Assembly (NCBI GenBank): GCA_963794155.1
Contig: CAWCCX010000017.1
Coordinates: 62,001-126,000 of the forward strand
Origin: Roseiarcus sp963794155
GTDB taxonomy: Bacteria > Pseudomonadota > Alphaproteobacteria > Rhizobiales > Beijerinckiaceae
Direction of reading: 5' to 3'
Length of the DNA stretch: 64,000 nt
In this document: positions 35,009 to 42,938 of the stretch, piece after piece
Layout of the letters: each line of letters opens with the position of its first letter
Numbering within the stretch: the stretch's first letter is position 1
Notes under the pieces: generated by a model
Databases searched by the model: none
What the model was told of the DNA's origin: nothing
What the model saw: only the letters and a program-made list of their open reading frames with translations
Program-made: the position numbers and the translations under genes

Positions 35009-35996
35009 TCAGGTTCCTGCCTGGTGCCGGCGCTCGAGCCACGAATGAAGCGCCATCATGCCAAGGATGATGGCGCCGATGAAGATGTTGTAGGCGAGGC
35101 CCGGCACGCCGATCAGCACAATGCCGTTGCGCATCACACGCAGGATGAGGATGCCGAGCACAGTGCCGATGATCGTGCCGCGCCCGCCAGTGAGCGCCGT
35201 GCCGCCGATCACGACCATCGCGATCACCTCAAGTTCGTAACCGGTCCCACTGTTTGGATTGGCGGCCGAGGTGCGGATCGAACTGATGATGCCGGCGAAG
35301 GACGACATGACCGCGGTCAGGATGAACAGCGCGACCTTAACCGCTGAAACGTCGACCCCGCGCGCCCGCGCCGCACCGGCGTTGCCGCCGGTCGCCTGAA
35401 ATCCAGTTGCCGTATTTGGTCTCCGTCAGAACGTAGCCGAGGATGACCGCCGCGGCGATGAACCAGAATAGCGAAGCGTAGATGCGGAAGGAGCCGACGT
35501 AGAAATCGCCGACCAGCAGGCTTGCAAGCCATTGGCCGCCGGCGCTCCAGGTGCGCTGCGGGAAACCGTCGGTCACGAAAAGCGCAGTCCCGCGCACGAC
35601 GAGCAACATGCCGAGGGTCACCAGGAACGACGGGATCTTCAGGCGGGTCACAAACAGCCCGTTGAAGAGGCCGATAAGCGCGGCAACGACGAGGCTTATC
35701 AGGAATGCGACGCTCAAGGACGTCAGGCCGGCATTGAAGAGCGTCCACATCAGGACCGGTGCGAAGCCGAACAGCGATCCCACGGAAAGATCGAATTCGC
35801 CCGCGGTCATCAACAACGTCATCGCCAGCGCAATGAGCCCGAGTTCGACCGTGAACGTCAGAGTGTTGCTGATGTTGAGAACCGACAGGAACGCCGGATT
35901 GATCGCATAGAAGACGGCGAGTTCGATCACGAGCAGCACCAACGGGCCGAACTCCGGCGCCGAAATGAGACGTCGAAGTTGGGATTCGTTCTGCAA
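35009..35996 (-). pseudogene. Sugar ABC transporter permease (CUT2/RbsC type), frameshifted
   Basis: The 5' part encodes helices up to TETKYGNWI in one frame; after about 35400 the other frame continues QATGGNAGAARARGVDVSAV and ends LHSWLERRHQAGT. One extra T in ATTT (35399-35402) accounts for it. Removal gives NWIQATGGN, the standard cytoplasmic motif of this family, and a 328-residue permease. The start is probably the TTG at 35996 (MQNESQLRRLISAPEFGPLV). Without correction the transporter lacks its last three helices. Confidence 0.8.
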
Positions 35997-36099
35997 GCGC
36001 TTATCACCAGTAACCAGGCAGCGCGGCGTCGGATTTGTCAGCGTCGGGCGTCGCCGCGAGCGCGCGCCACGACGCAAATCCCTCACGCCGCTCGAGGGG

Positions 36100-36117
36100 A
36101 GGGCGTTCTTTCGAACG
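36100..36117 (-). other. Intercistronic stem-loop between binding protein and permease genes
   Basis: GGCGTTC-TTTC-GAACGCC, a 7-bp perfect stem in the roughly 155-base gap between the two transporter genes, surrounded by CGAGGGGAGG and TGCGGGGAGTGGGG. It looks like a rhizobial repeat-type palindrome. It may protect the upstream mRNA, raising binding protein over permease (inference). Confidence 0.5.
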
Positions 36118-36151
36118 CCTTGCGGGGAGTGGGGAACCTCGCCGGCGAGAC

Positions 36152-37084
36152 TTACTTGCCGGACAGGATCTTGTCGTAGATCGGCGCGGTGTCCTTGCCG
36201 TAAAGCGCGCCGACCGTAATGTTAAATCCGGGCGGAATCCCGCTGGCGGCCATGTTGGCGACCGACAACGCCAAGTAGCTCGTCGCCTGCGGATCCTGCC
36301 ATTCGCCGGCATTGACGTAGCCTTCCATCACTTCGCCCGTCGTGTCGCGCGAATTGCCCCAGCCGACCACTGGAATCTCACCCGGCTTCACGCCGACCTG
36401 ATCGAAGACGCGCTTGATCGACCCCGTGACAAGGTCGCCGAGCCCGATGATCGCCTTGATCTTCTTGCGATTGGCGGTGAGGTAGTCGCTCATCCGCGAG
36501 ATGACGTTCGCCTGATCAAGGGTGGCCTCGGTGACTTCCCAAGTTATGTTGAGCGGCTTGAACACGGTGGCGATCGCCTTTTCCTCCTCGACGCCATAGC
36601 TCGCGCCAGGAACCTCGACCGGCATCCAAACGAAATCGCCGGATTTCACGAGGCCGTGGTCGACGAGATATTGCGCCCACCCCTTGCCGACGACCGAGAG
36701 GTCGACTCCGACATAGGCGTTGAAATTCACCTTGGCGTCCGGCGTGTTAAAGTTGATGACCGGAATGCCTGCGGCGCGAGCCTCCTTAACGACATCGACG
36801 AGGCTGCCGGGATCGGGGCTGGTCGTGACGATGGCGTCCGCTTTGGCCGCGATCGCGGCGCGGATCGCCTCCTGCTGCGAGGCGACGTCGCCGTTGTGGA
36901 AAGACGTCTTGACCGTCTGCCCGGTATCCTTCGCCCAAAGGTTGGCGCCAGCGAGGAAATACGTCCACACCGGGTCAGCGGGCGATCCGTGCGAGATCCA
37001 ATAGAATGTTTTGGCTTGAACCGCCGCTGGCACAGACAGCGCAATGAACGCAAGGCAAACGATCCTCGCCACGTACCGGAGCAT
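36152..37084 (-). CDS. Periplasmic sugar-binding protein (CUT2, Peripla_BP_4)
   Basis: 310 aa substrate-binding protein of a ribose/fructose-type ABC importer. The ATG at 37084 has GGGAGG 7 bases upstream, which rejects the longer frame to 37312. The signal peptide is MLRYVARIVCLAFIALSVPA with cleavage after VQAK or nearby. The mature part shows the family pattern: YWISHGSPADPVWTYFLAGA, ADAIVTTSPDPGSL, GIPVINFNTPDA, IKAIIGLGDLVTG and PVVGWGNSRDTTGEVMEGY. First gene of the operon that continues with permease and ATPase. Confidence 0.92.
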   Translation of the reverse strand: MLRYVARIVCLAFIALSVPAAVQAKTFYWISHGSPADPVWTYFLAGANLWAKDTGQTVKTSFHNGDVASQQEAIRAAIAAKADAIVTTSPDPGSLVDVVKEARAAGIPVINFNTPDAKVNFNAYVGVDLSVVGKGWAQYLVDHGLVKSGDFVWMPVEVPGASYGVEEEKAIATVFKPLNITWEVTEATLDQANVISRMSDYLTANRKKIKAIIGLGDLVTGSIKRVFDQVGVKPGEIPVVGWGNSRDTTGEVMEGYVNAGEWQDPQATSYLALSVANMAASGIPPGFNITVGALYGKDTAPIYDKILSGK

Positions 37085-37200
37085 GGCTTTCCTCCCCTGG
37101 TCGAAATAACGCCGGATTGCCTCCAGCCTTCTCGATTGACGCGAGTTTGGCATGGCCGTGCGAACGAGACAAGGCGACCTGATCAGTGCCGGGCGAAAAC

Positions 37201-39135
37201 TCAAATCTCGAATTCGACCCCGATCTCCATGATCTGGGAGCCGGGAATCTTGAAGAAAGCTCCTGGGCGCTGGGCATTGTGATGCATGAAGGCGAACAGC
37301 GCCTCGCGCCATCGCGGCAGGCCGGGGCGACGCCCCGACGGAATGATCGTCTCATGCCCGGTATAGTAGATGGCGCGGCTGAGATCGAACGGCTCGATCT
37401 TGCCGGTCGCCATCGCCTCGACAAGTCGTTCGGGAATGTTTGGCTCCTCCATGAAGCCGAACCGCAACTCGAGACGCGTTATGCCCTCGGCGAGCGGCGC
37501 GACCACGAATCGATCGTGCTCCGGCGCTCGTGGCGCCTCGGTCATGTTGGCCGCCACCAGCAACACCCGTTCGTGGAGGATATGGTTGCAATTGACGTTG
37601 TGCGACAGCGCGAGCGGCACGCCCTTGGTCATGCGCCCGAGAACGATCGCGGTTCCAGGGATGCGCATCGGCGGATCGCGGCGCAGGCGGGCAATGAAAT
37701 CTGAAGTCCGCTCGCGAATCTCGACCCTGACTGCGTCCATGACCTCCTCGCCCTTGCGCCATGTCAGCATAAGGAACGCGATGACGAAGGCGATGAGCAG
37801 AGGGAACCAGCCGCCGTCGAAGAGCTTGGTCGAGGTCGCGGCGAAGAACAGGAGGTCGACGGCGAGCAGGCTGCCGTTGACCGTGTAGACGACGAAGCGA
37901 TTGTGCTTCCAGTGGAGGGCGACGAAAGTGGCCATGAGCGTCGTGATCACCATCAAGAGCGAGACGGCGATGCCGAAGGCGCCGGCAAGAGCATCCGAGG
38001 AGCGAAAGCCGATGACCGCGGTCAGGGTGCCTATCGCGAGCGCCCAGTTGACGAAGGGGACATAGATCTGGCCGATTTCCCGGCCCTCCGTATGAACGAC
38101 TTTCATCCGAGGCAGAAAGCCGAGAGAGATCGCCTGCTGGGTCATCGAATAGGCGCCGGAGATGATCGACTGCGAGGCGATGACAGTCGCCACGGTCGCC
38201 AATGCGATGAGCGGAAAATGCGCCCAGTGCGGGGCGAGGGCGTAGAAGGGGCTGTCGAGGACGTCAGGGGAGTTGGGCTCGGCAAGCAGCAGCCCGCCCT
38301 GGCCGAAATAATTGAGGGTCAGCGCCGGCAGCGCCACGCCAAACCAGGCGACGCGGATCGGCAGGGGGCCGAAATGGCCCATGTCGGCGTAGAACGCCTC
38401 GCCGCCGGTCACGGCTAGAAAAGCGCCGCCGATCACGACCAGGGCCAGCGGCCCGGCGTGCCACAGATACGTGATGGCCGCCAGCGGACTGAGCGCGGCG
38501 AGCACGGCGGGCGATCGCACGATTCCAACCAAGCCGAGCGCACCGGCGATGATGAACCAGACCAGCATTACCGGCCCGAATATGCCGCCGATAAAGGACG
38601 TGCCGTTGCGCTGGATGAGAAACAGGATGGCGAGGATGACGACGGTCAGCGGGACGACGGCGCGATCCAGTTGCGGAGCATAGATCTTGAGGCCCTCGAT
38701 CGCGCTCAAGACCGAAATTGCCGGCGTGATCGTGCCGTCGCCGTAGAGCAGGGTGGCGCCGATCAGGCCGATCACCACCATGGCGGCGCGCCATTTGTTG
38801 CGCTTTGCCCGGCGTGGGCTGACCAGCGCGAGCAGCGCCAGGATGCCGCCCTCGCCGTGGTTGTCGGCGCGCATGATGAGGATCGCGTATTTGAACGAGA
38901 TGACGACGATGAGCGACCAGAAGATCAGCGACACAATGCCGAGCACCGCTTCCGGCGTGATTGAGCCCGAGGGACTGGCGGATTTCGCAGCGACGTTGAG
39001 GGTATAGAGCGGGCTCGTGCCGATATCGCCAAAGACGACGCCCATGCAGGCGAGCGCGGCCGGCCCGAGCGCCCGCCCCGTCTTCCGCGGGTGCGCCGCC
39101 AACGGCGCCGCGTCGATCTTCGCGGTTGCGCTCAT
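37201..39135 (-). CDS. kup: Low-affinity potassium transporter, Kup family
   Basis: 644 aa inner-membrane K+/H+ symporter with about twelve helices and a soluble C-terminal domain. The signature MGVVFGDIGTSPLYTLNVAA is at the N-terminus. ALLYGDGTITPAISVLSAIEG and FYADMGHFGPLPIRVAWFGV are also family hallmarks. GAGG lies 7 bases before the ATG at 39135. A 68-bp diverged copy of part of this gene occurs at 40350-40417. Confidence 0.94.
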   Translation of the reverse strand: MSATAKIDAAPLAAHPRKTGRALGPAALACMGVVFGDIGTSPLYTLNVAAKSASPSGSITPEAVLGIVSLIFWSLIVVISFKYAILIMRADNHGEGGILALLALVSPRRAKRNKWRAAMVVIGLIGATLLYGDGTITPAISVLSAIEGLKIYAPQLDRAVVPLTVVILAILFLIQRNGTSFIGGIFGPVMLVWFIIAGALGLVGIVRSPAVLAALSPLAAITYLWHAGPLALVVIGGAFLAVTGGEAFYADMGHFGPLPIRVAWFGVALPALTLNYFGQGGLLLAEPNSPDVLDSPFYALAPHWAHFPLIALATVATVIASQSIISGAYSMTQQAISLGFLPRMKVVHTEGREIGQIYVPFVNWALAIGTLTAVIGFRSSDALAGAFGIAVSLLMVITTLMATFVALHWKHNRFVVYTVNGSLLAVDLLFFAATSTKLFDGGWFPLLIAFVIAFLMLTWRKGEEVMDAVRVEIRERTSDFIARLRRDPPMRIPGTAIVLGRMTKGVPLALSHNVNCNHILHERVLLVAANMTEAPRAPEHDRFVVAPLAEGITRLELRFGFMEEPNIPERLVEAMATGKIEPFDLSRAIYYTGHETIIPSGRRPGLPRWREALFAFMHHNAQRPGAFFKIPGSQIMEIGVEFEI

Positions 39136-39202
39136 CGAGCGGCCTCGTCGAGAGCAGCCAAGGCCTGCCGGCGTTCCGGCATGCTGAGAATGTCCGCGGC
39201 GC

Positions 39203-40144
39203 TCATTCGTTTGGGAAGATGTCCACCACCAGGCTGCTGCAATTGGCGCTCATCTGAATGATGCAGAAGCTTTGGTCGTTCGAGCCGTCGGAGTTGCAAC
39301 TGCCTCCGATCCAGCACCAATATTGGAGGAAGCCGCCTTCGGCTGCTTCGTCGATATCGATGCCAAGAATGCTTCCGATGAAAGTCTGGGCCGATAGACT
39401 GTCGCCTGAACTCTGCCCCTCGTTTTGTCCCGAATCGAGAAAGTTCCGGTCGTCGAAAGACGCAAGCGTGTTGTTGGTCGACACGGCAGTGCCGAGAAAG
39501 GTCCCTTGGGCGTCGAACAGGCCGACATAGAGCCCGATCCACATATTCCCGGCTGCTTGCCGCCACCAGGAGCTGCTCTCCCAGTATTGCCAGGTGTAAG
39601 AAGGATTAGCCGAGAAATTTATCAGGCACTGCGAGTTCGGGATGGCGACGGTGGCTCCGAGGGCCGCCCAGCATGATGCGGATCCGCTCGAACTTGTGCC
39701 CGGCTCCAACCCGAATTGCATGAGGCCGGAGTTCCCGTCCGCCGAGGGGGCCTCGAAGATGTCGTTGCTCGTGCCATCCTGGCCAAGCCAGGTGTCGGAA
39801 TAGAAGGGCAGACTATCGACGACGTGGATGGATCCGACCCGCACCAGAGTCTTGGCCGGAGCGAACGGGCTTTTCGCCGCCCTCGGGAAATCGCCGCGGT
39901 GCGGGCGCCCATGGTGAGTTTCGATCGCCCGCACGACCCCCGCAAGTTTTGGATCCGCGCGGATCGCATCGCCGAGCTGACCGTAGACGGGTTCGAGCCT
40001 TCTGCCAGCCGCGATCCGCAACTTCTCGGCGGCGAACTTCTGCTCCGCCAGACGCACCATCGCGCCGTGTCCCTCGGCGCGCAACCGCTCGGGCGGAGGA
40101 GCCTTCACCCGCTCGAGGATGTCGAAATGTTTCTTTGATGTCAT
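39203..40144 (-). CDS. Hypothetical protein, no recognised family
   Basis: 313 aa. A charged helical N-terminal region (about 1-100) leads into a Trp/Ser/Gly/Asn-rich beta region containing VDSLPFYSDTWLGQDGTSND, YTWQYWESSSWWRQAAGNMW, IGLYVGLFDAQGTFLGTAVS and a Cys-rich end (YWCWIGGSCNSDGSNDQSFC). No signal peptide is visible, though the composition is that of an extracellular or carbohydrate-contacting protein. GGTGGG precedes the ATG. It is 67 bases upstream of kup on the same strand. Confidence 0.6.
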   Translation of the reverse strand: MTSKKHFDILERVKAPPPERLRAEGHGAMVRLAEQKFAAEKLRIAAGRRLEPVYGQLGDAIRADPKLAGVVRAIETHHGRPHRGDFPRAAKSPFAPAKTLVRVGSIHVVDSLPFYSDTWLGQDGTSNDIFEAPSADGNSGLMQFGLEPGTSSSGSASCWAALGATVAIPNSQCLINFSANPSYTWQYWESSSWWRQAAGNMWIGLYVGLFDAQGTFLGTAVSTNNTLASFDDRNFLDSGQNEGQSSGDSLSAQTFIGSILGIDIDEAAEGGFLQYWCWIGGSCNSDGSNDQSFCIIQMSANCSSLVVDIFPNE

Positions 40145-40494
40145 CGACCCACCCCTCGTCGCCAGGCGATCGCTTTCACCTTATCTTCGGCGCGCCCTCG
40201 CCGAGGCCGCGATGAGAGACCGTAGCGCAAGCACATTGGTGCGTAAACGGGAGCGCGCCGGGTTGGGCTGGCCGGGGAACGGGACTGGAGCTAAGTCACT
40301 CGCGGCCTAGCCCCAGAGGCGAAATGGGCCCGCCGTCGATCCGGGCGCGATGAGCGCCGCCAGCACCGCGGGCGATCTCGCAATTCCAATGGCGCCGCGC
40401 GCGCAGGCGATGATGAACGAGATCGTAGCGCAGGCGCAACGACGGGTAAACGCTGGAGCGCTTTTTCCGCGCCCGACGAGAGACCGGCCGAGCG
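40145..40494. other. Intergenic stretch carrying a kup relic
   Basis: Between the hypothetical gene at 40144 and the HerA-type gene. No complete gene. The recognisable content is the kup fragment at 40350-40417. The rest is GC-rich and featureless to me. Confidence 0.5.
40350..40417 (-). pseudogene. 68-bp relic of a second kup-like gene
   Basis: The + strand bases align without gaps to 38489-38556, inside kup, with roughly three-quarters identity by eye. The minus-strand translation ISFIIACARGAIGIARSPAV then LAAL parallels Kup WFIIAGALGLVGIVRSPAVL then AAL. No start, no stop and no further homology on either side, so only a fragment of a diverged paralogue or a duplication end remains. Confidence 0.65.
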
Positions 40495-42792
40495 CTATCC
40501 GCCTTTCTCGAACAGCGCCGTGGAAAAGTAGTCGCGGAAATTCTGTTCCGATTCCTTTCCGATGGGATGAATCTCTTTGACTCTTCGGATGATATTGTCG
40601 GCAAAAGATCCAGCCAGGATTGCTGCCGTCTGTGGACGGTCAGAATCAAAACTGTGGTCAGAAAAGTATAAAGTTCTGACAATAAAATCAATTGCCGGGC
40701 GCCCGACATCGCCAATTTTGCTCTTATGCCGGGCGCACTCCGTCTGCACTGCCTTCGCGACAATATTTAGATCAAATTCGGCACCCTGTAATTCATCAGA
40801 AATACTCTTGAATATCAATTCAAATTGATACTTATTCAATATTACCAACCCGAGATTGTCGTGGGCGGTTTTCATGATTGCGCGAATATTATCGGGAATC
40901 TTTTGTAAATCCTCCAGTTCTCCCTTGTAGGCGTAACCAGGGGTGCCTTTGGTAATCGTGACGCCCTCAACACGTGCATCGGTCAGCAGGTCCGTAAAGC
41001 TTTCACGACCCATCCAGTCGCCTGCTTTTAGAAATGTAAGCTCTCTACGCAGAGAATTCGCGAGTTGTGCGAGGGGCTGGTCCTTCCCCAATGGCAATGA
41101 TTTCACAACAACCGATCTGATCTGCTCCAGCGCGGCCTCTTCATTGGGAGGGGCCTGGGCCGCAATAAACTCTTTTGGAGTCGCCTCCTCTGCAGTTTCC
41201 GGGGTCGTCGCCTCTGAGATTGCGTTTGCTGATACGGCTCCGTCCGCAGCCGCCTTGGGTATCGGCTCAGGGCGAGGATTCATCCACACGTCGCCCAACC
41301 CGCCGCCGCCCACAATCGTCCGCGCGGGGGCGATCTTTGTATCGATTCCCATCGGATTGTCGACCCACCGACCGTTGAATAGGCCCCGGCCGCCGGTGAA
41401 GCTCTTCACAAAGCTTACGTTTTCCTTCCGGTATCCCAGGATTTGGCAAGCATAATCCAATTCCGAGTCGGACTGGACGCGCAGTAAGCAAGTATTTTCA
41501 CACTCAGGCACTAAGCCTTTGTGAAGTTTGGTAGGCCTCTGAGTCGCGAGAATCAAATATAAGCCATATTTACGTCCCTCAGAAGCAATCCGTATCAGGT
41601 TTGCTGTCACTCGCTCCTGCAGAGCGTTTGTTGTTGTTTCCGGCGCAAAATTGTGCGCTTCGTCGATCACTATGAATGTTGGAACTCTGAGATAACTTTG
41701 GCTGTTTTGAGCGCCAGGGCCAACCTCTTCATCGGCGGGCGAAGGTCGTTCGGCGTTCTTTCGCCATTCGCGTTTTGCCTGCTCCCAAAGTCTGGAGAGC
41801 GCGACTTCGACCGCCAAGAGGGTATCTTTATGGCCCGACGCATCGAGAGATAGCACCAAGGCGTCCCAATAGCGCTGATCAGTCGGACCGGCGGGCTCAA
41901 ATCCCTGATCGACGAAATCCGCAAGCCCGAGGGGGGGAGGCGACCACCGATGGTCTCTCCAAGGGTCGTTCGCCTCATCCGTCTCTTTTTCCCTGGGATG
42001 CCAGAGCTGATACTTCCGTACCTCCGTGATCCGTGTATGAATCGCGTGCCAATCATCTTTCTTTAGCCCGTGCGCCTTTTCATTCTCATATTCTTCGCCG
42101 TATGCGATCTTGCCTACTGCGTATTCGTCCGCTATCTTCTGCAGTTCTTGAAGGTCAAACCAAGCCTTTCCACTGCGATCCTTCTGACGCTTCCTAGCAG
42201 TTTTAATAATAGTCTCTATGCCAAGTGCAATACGAGGCTCACGCGCTGGGTCTGCGGTCAGTAGAAAACTTTGCAAATCGTCATCAAGAGATTCCCAATG
42301 GATAATCAGTTTCCGTTTGGTCTTCCCGGCCTGGGATTCACTCAAAACAGGATTCAGGTAAAGGAATTGACGATTTCGCCATACCCCAGCGAATTCGTCT
42401 TTGCTGTCATAAATGGGGTCGTCACTATTTCTCATGAGGCTCGAAATATGAGCAAATGGATCTTCGTTTCTTTTCCAGGTGCCTTTATCGCCATCATCGA
42501 TCGAATCGACTTGACGAAAATCGCCATTTGGATCAATAATAACAATTCTTGCACTTGTCCTTAGCAATATTTCCTCAATAAGGCGAGCAACAAAATATGA
42601 TTTGCCGCTTCCCGACTGGCCAACAATGATCGTGTGGTGCAGCAAAGAACCGAAATTCAAGCGTATCAACTTTTTTGGATCTATTGTTTCAGTGCCAATG
42701 ATCAGCCCGTTGGATTTCCTTTGATTCGAAACAGCCTGCTCCTTGGTCGGAACTGGTTTATTCTTGTCTGGAACGGCTACGCTAATCGTCAT
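40495..42792 (-). CDS. HerA/FtsK-type P-loop ATPase with OST-HTH-like C-terminal region
   Basis: 765 aa. The N-terminal domain is the HerA (DUF87) motor: Walker A GQSGSGKS at 58-65, IVIIDPNGDF at 83-92, Walker B FIVIDEAHNF at 373-382 and LILATQRP at 413-420. A Pro/Ala/Glu linker (about 505-555) leads to a winged-helix-like segment (about 553-622; PLAQLANSLRRELTFL, FTDLLTDA, VEGVTI) resembling OST-HTH/LOTUS. A helical segment (about 650-740; VGRPAIDFIVRTLYF) recalls the extension of bacterial NYN-OST proteins; these assignments are inference by eye. No NurA, SIR2 or other nuclease partner is adjacent. The DNA is markedly more AT-rich than its flanks, suggesting acquisition. AGGTGAG precedes the ATG. 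Confidence 0.8.
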   Translation of the reverse strand: MTISVAVPDKNKPVPTKEQAVSNQRKSNGLIIGTETIDPKKLIRLNFGSLLHHTIIVGQSGSGKSYFVARLIEEILLRTSARIVIIDPNGDFRQVDSIDDGDKGTWKRNEDPFAHISSLMRNSDDPIYDSKDEFAGVWRNRQFLYLNPVLSESQAGKTKRKLIIHWESLDDDLQSFLLTADPAREPRIALGIETIIKTARKRQKDRSGKAWFDLQELQKIADEYAVGKIAYGEEYENEKAHGLKKDDWHAIHTRITEVRKYQLWHPREKETDEANDPWRDHRWSPPPLGLADFVDQGFEPAGPTDQRYWDALVLSLDASGHKDTLLAVEVALSRLWEQAKREWRKNAERPSPADEEVGPGAQNSQSYLRVPTFIVIDEAHNFAPETTTNALQERVTANLIRIASEGRKYGLYLILATQRPTKLHKGLVPECENTCLLRVQSDSELDYACQILGYRKENVSFVKSFTGGRGLFNGRWVDNPMGIDTKIAPARTIVGGGGLGDVWMNPRPEPIPKAAADGAVSANAISEATTPETAEEATPKEFIAAQAPPNEEAALEQIRSVVVKSLPLGKDQPLAQLANSLRRELTFLKAGDWMGRESFTDLLTDARVEGVTITKGTPGYAYKGELEDLQKIPDNIRAIMKTAHDNLGLVILNKYQFELIFKSISDELQGAEFDLNIVAKAVQTECARHKSKIGDVGRPAIDFIVRTLYFSDHSFDSDRPQTAAILAGSFADNIIRRVKEIHPIGKESEQNFRDYFSTALFEKGG

Positions 42793-42938
42793 GTCTCACC
42801 TCATTGACCGGACCGGGGCCATCGAGCGCATGTCTTGGCGGCGTGAACCGAAATTCAACCGCTAACTTACGCAACTCTGCACCACGGGGACATCATTCGC
42901 AATAGCGGCCCGAAACGGGTGACGCAGCGGCGCTCTAT

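Noticed and set aside
36035..37282. A 415-codon + strand frame opposite the sugar-binding protein
   Set aside because: Low-complexity charged translation; the opposite strand has a signal peptide and a complete family pattern.
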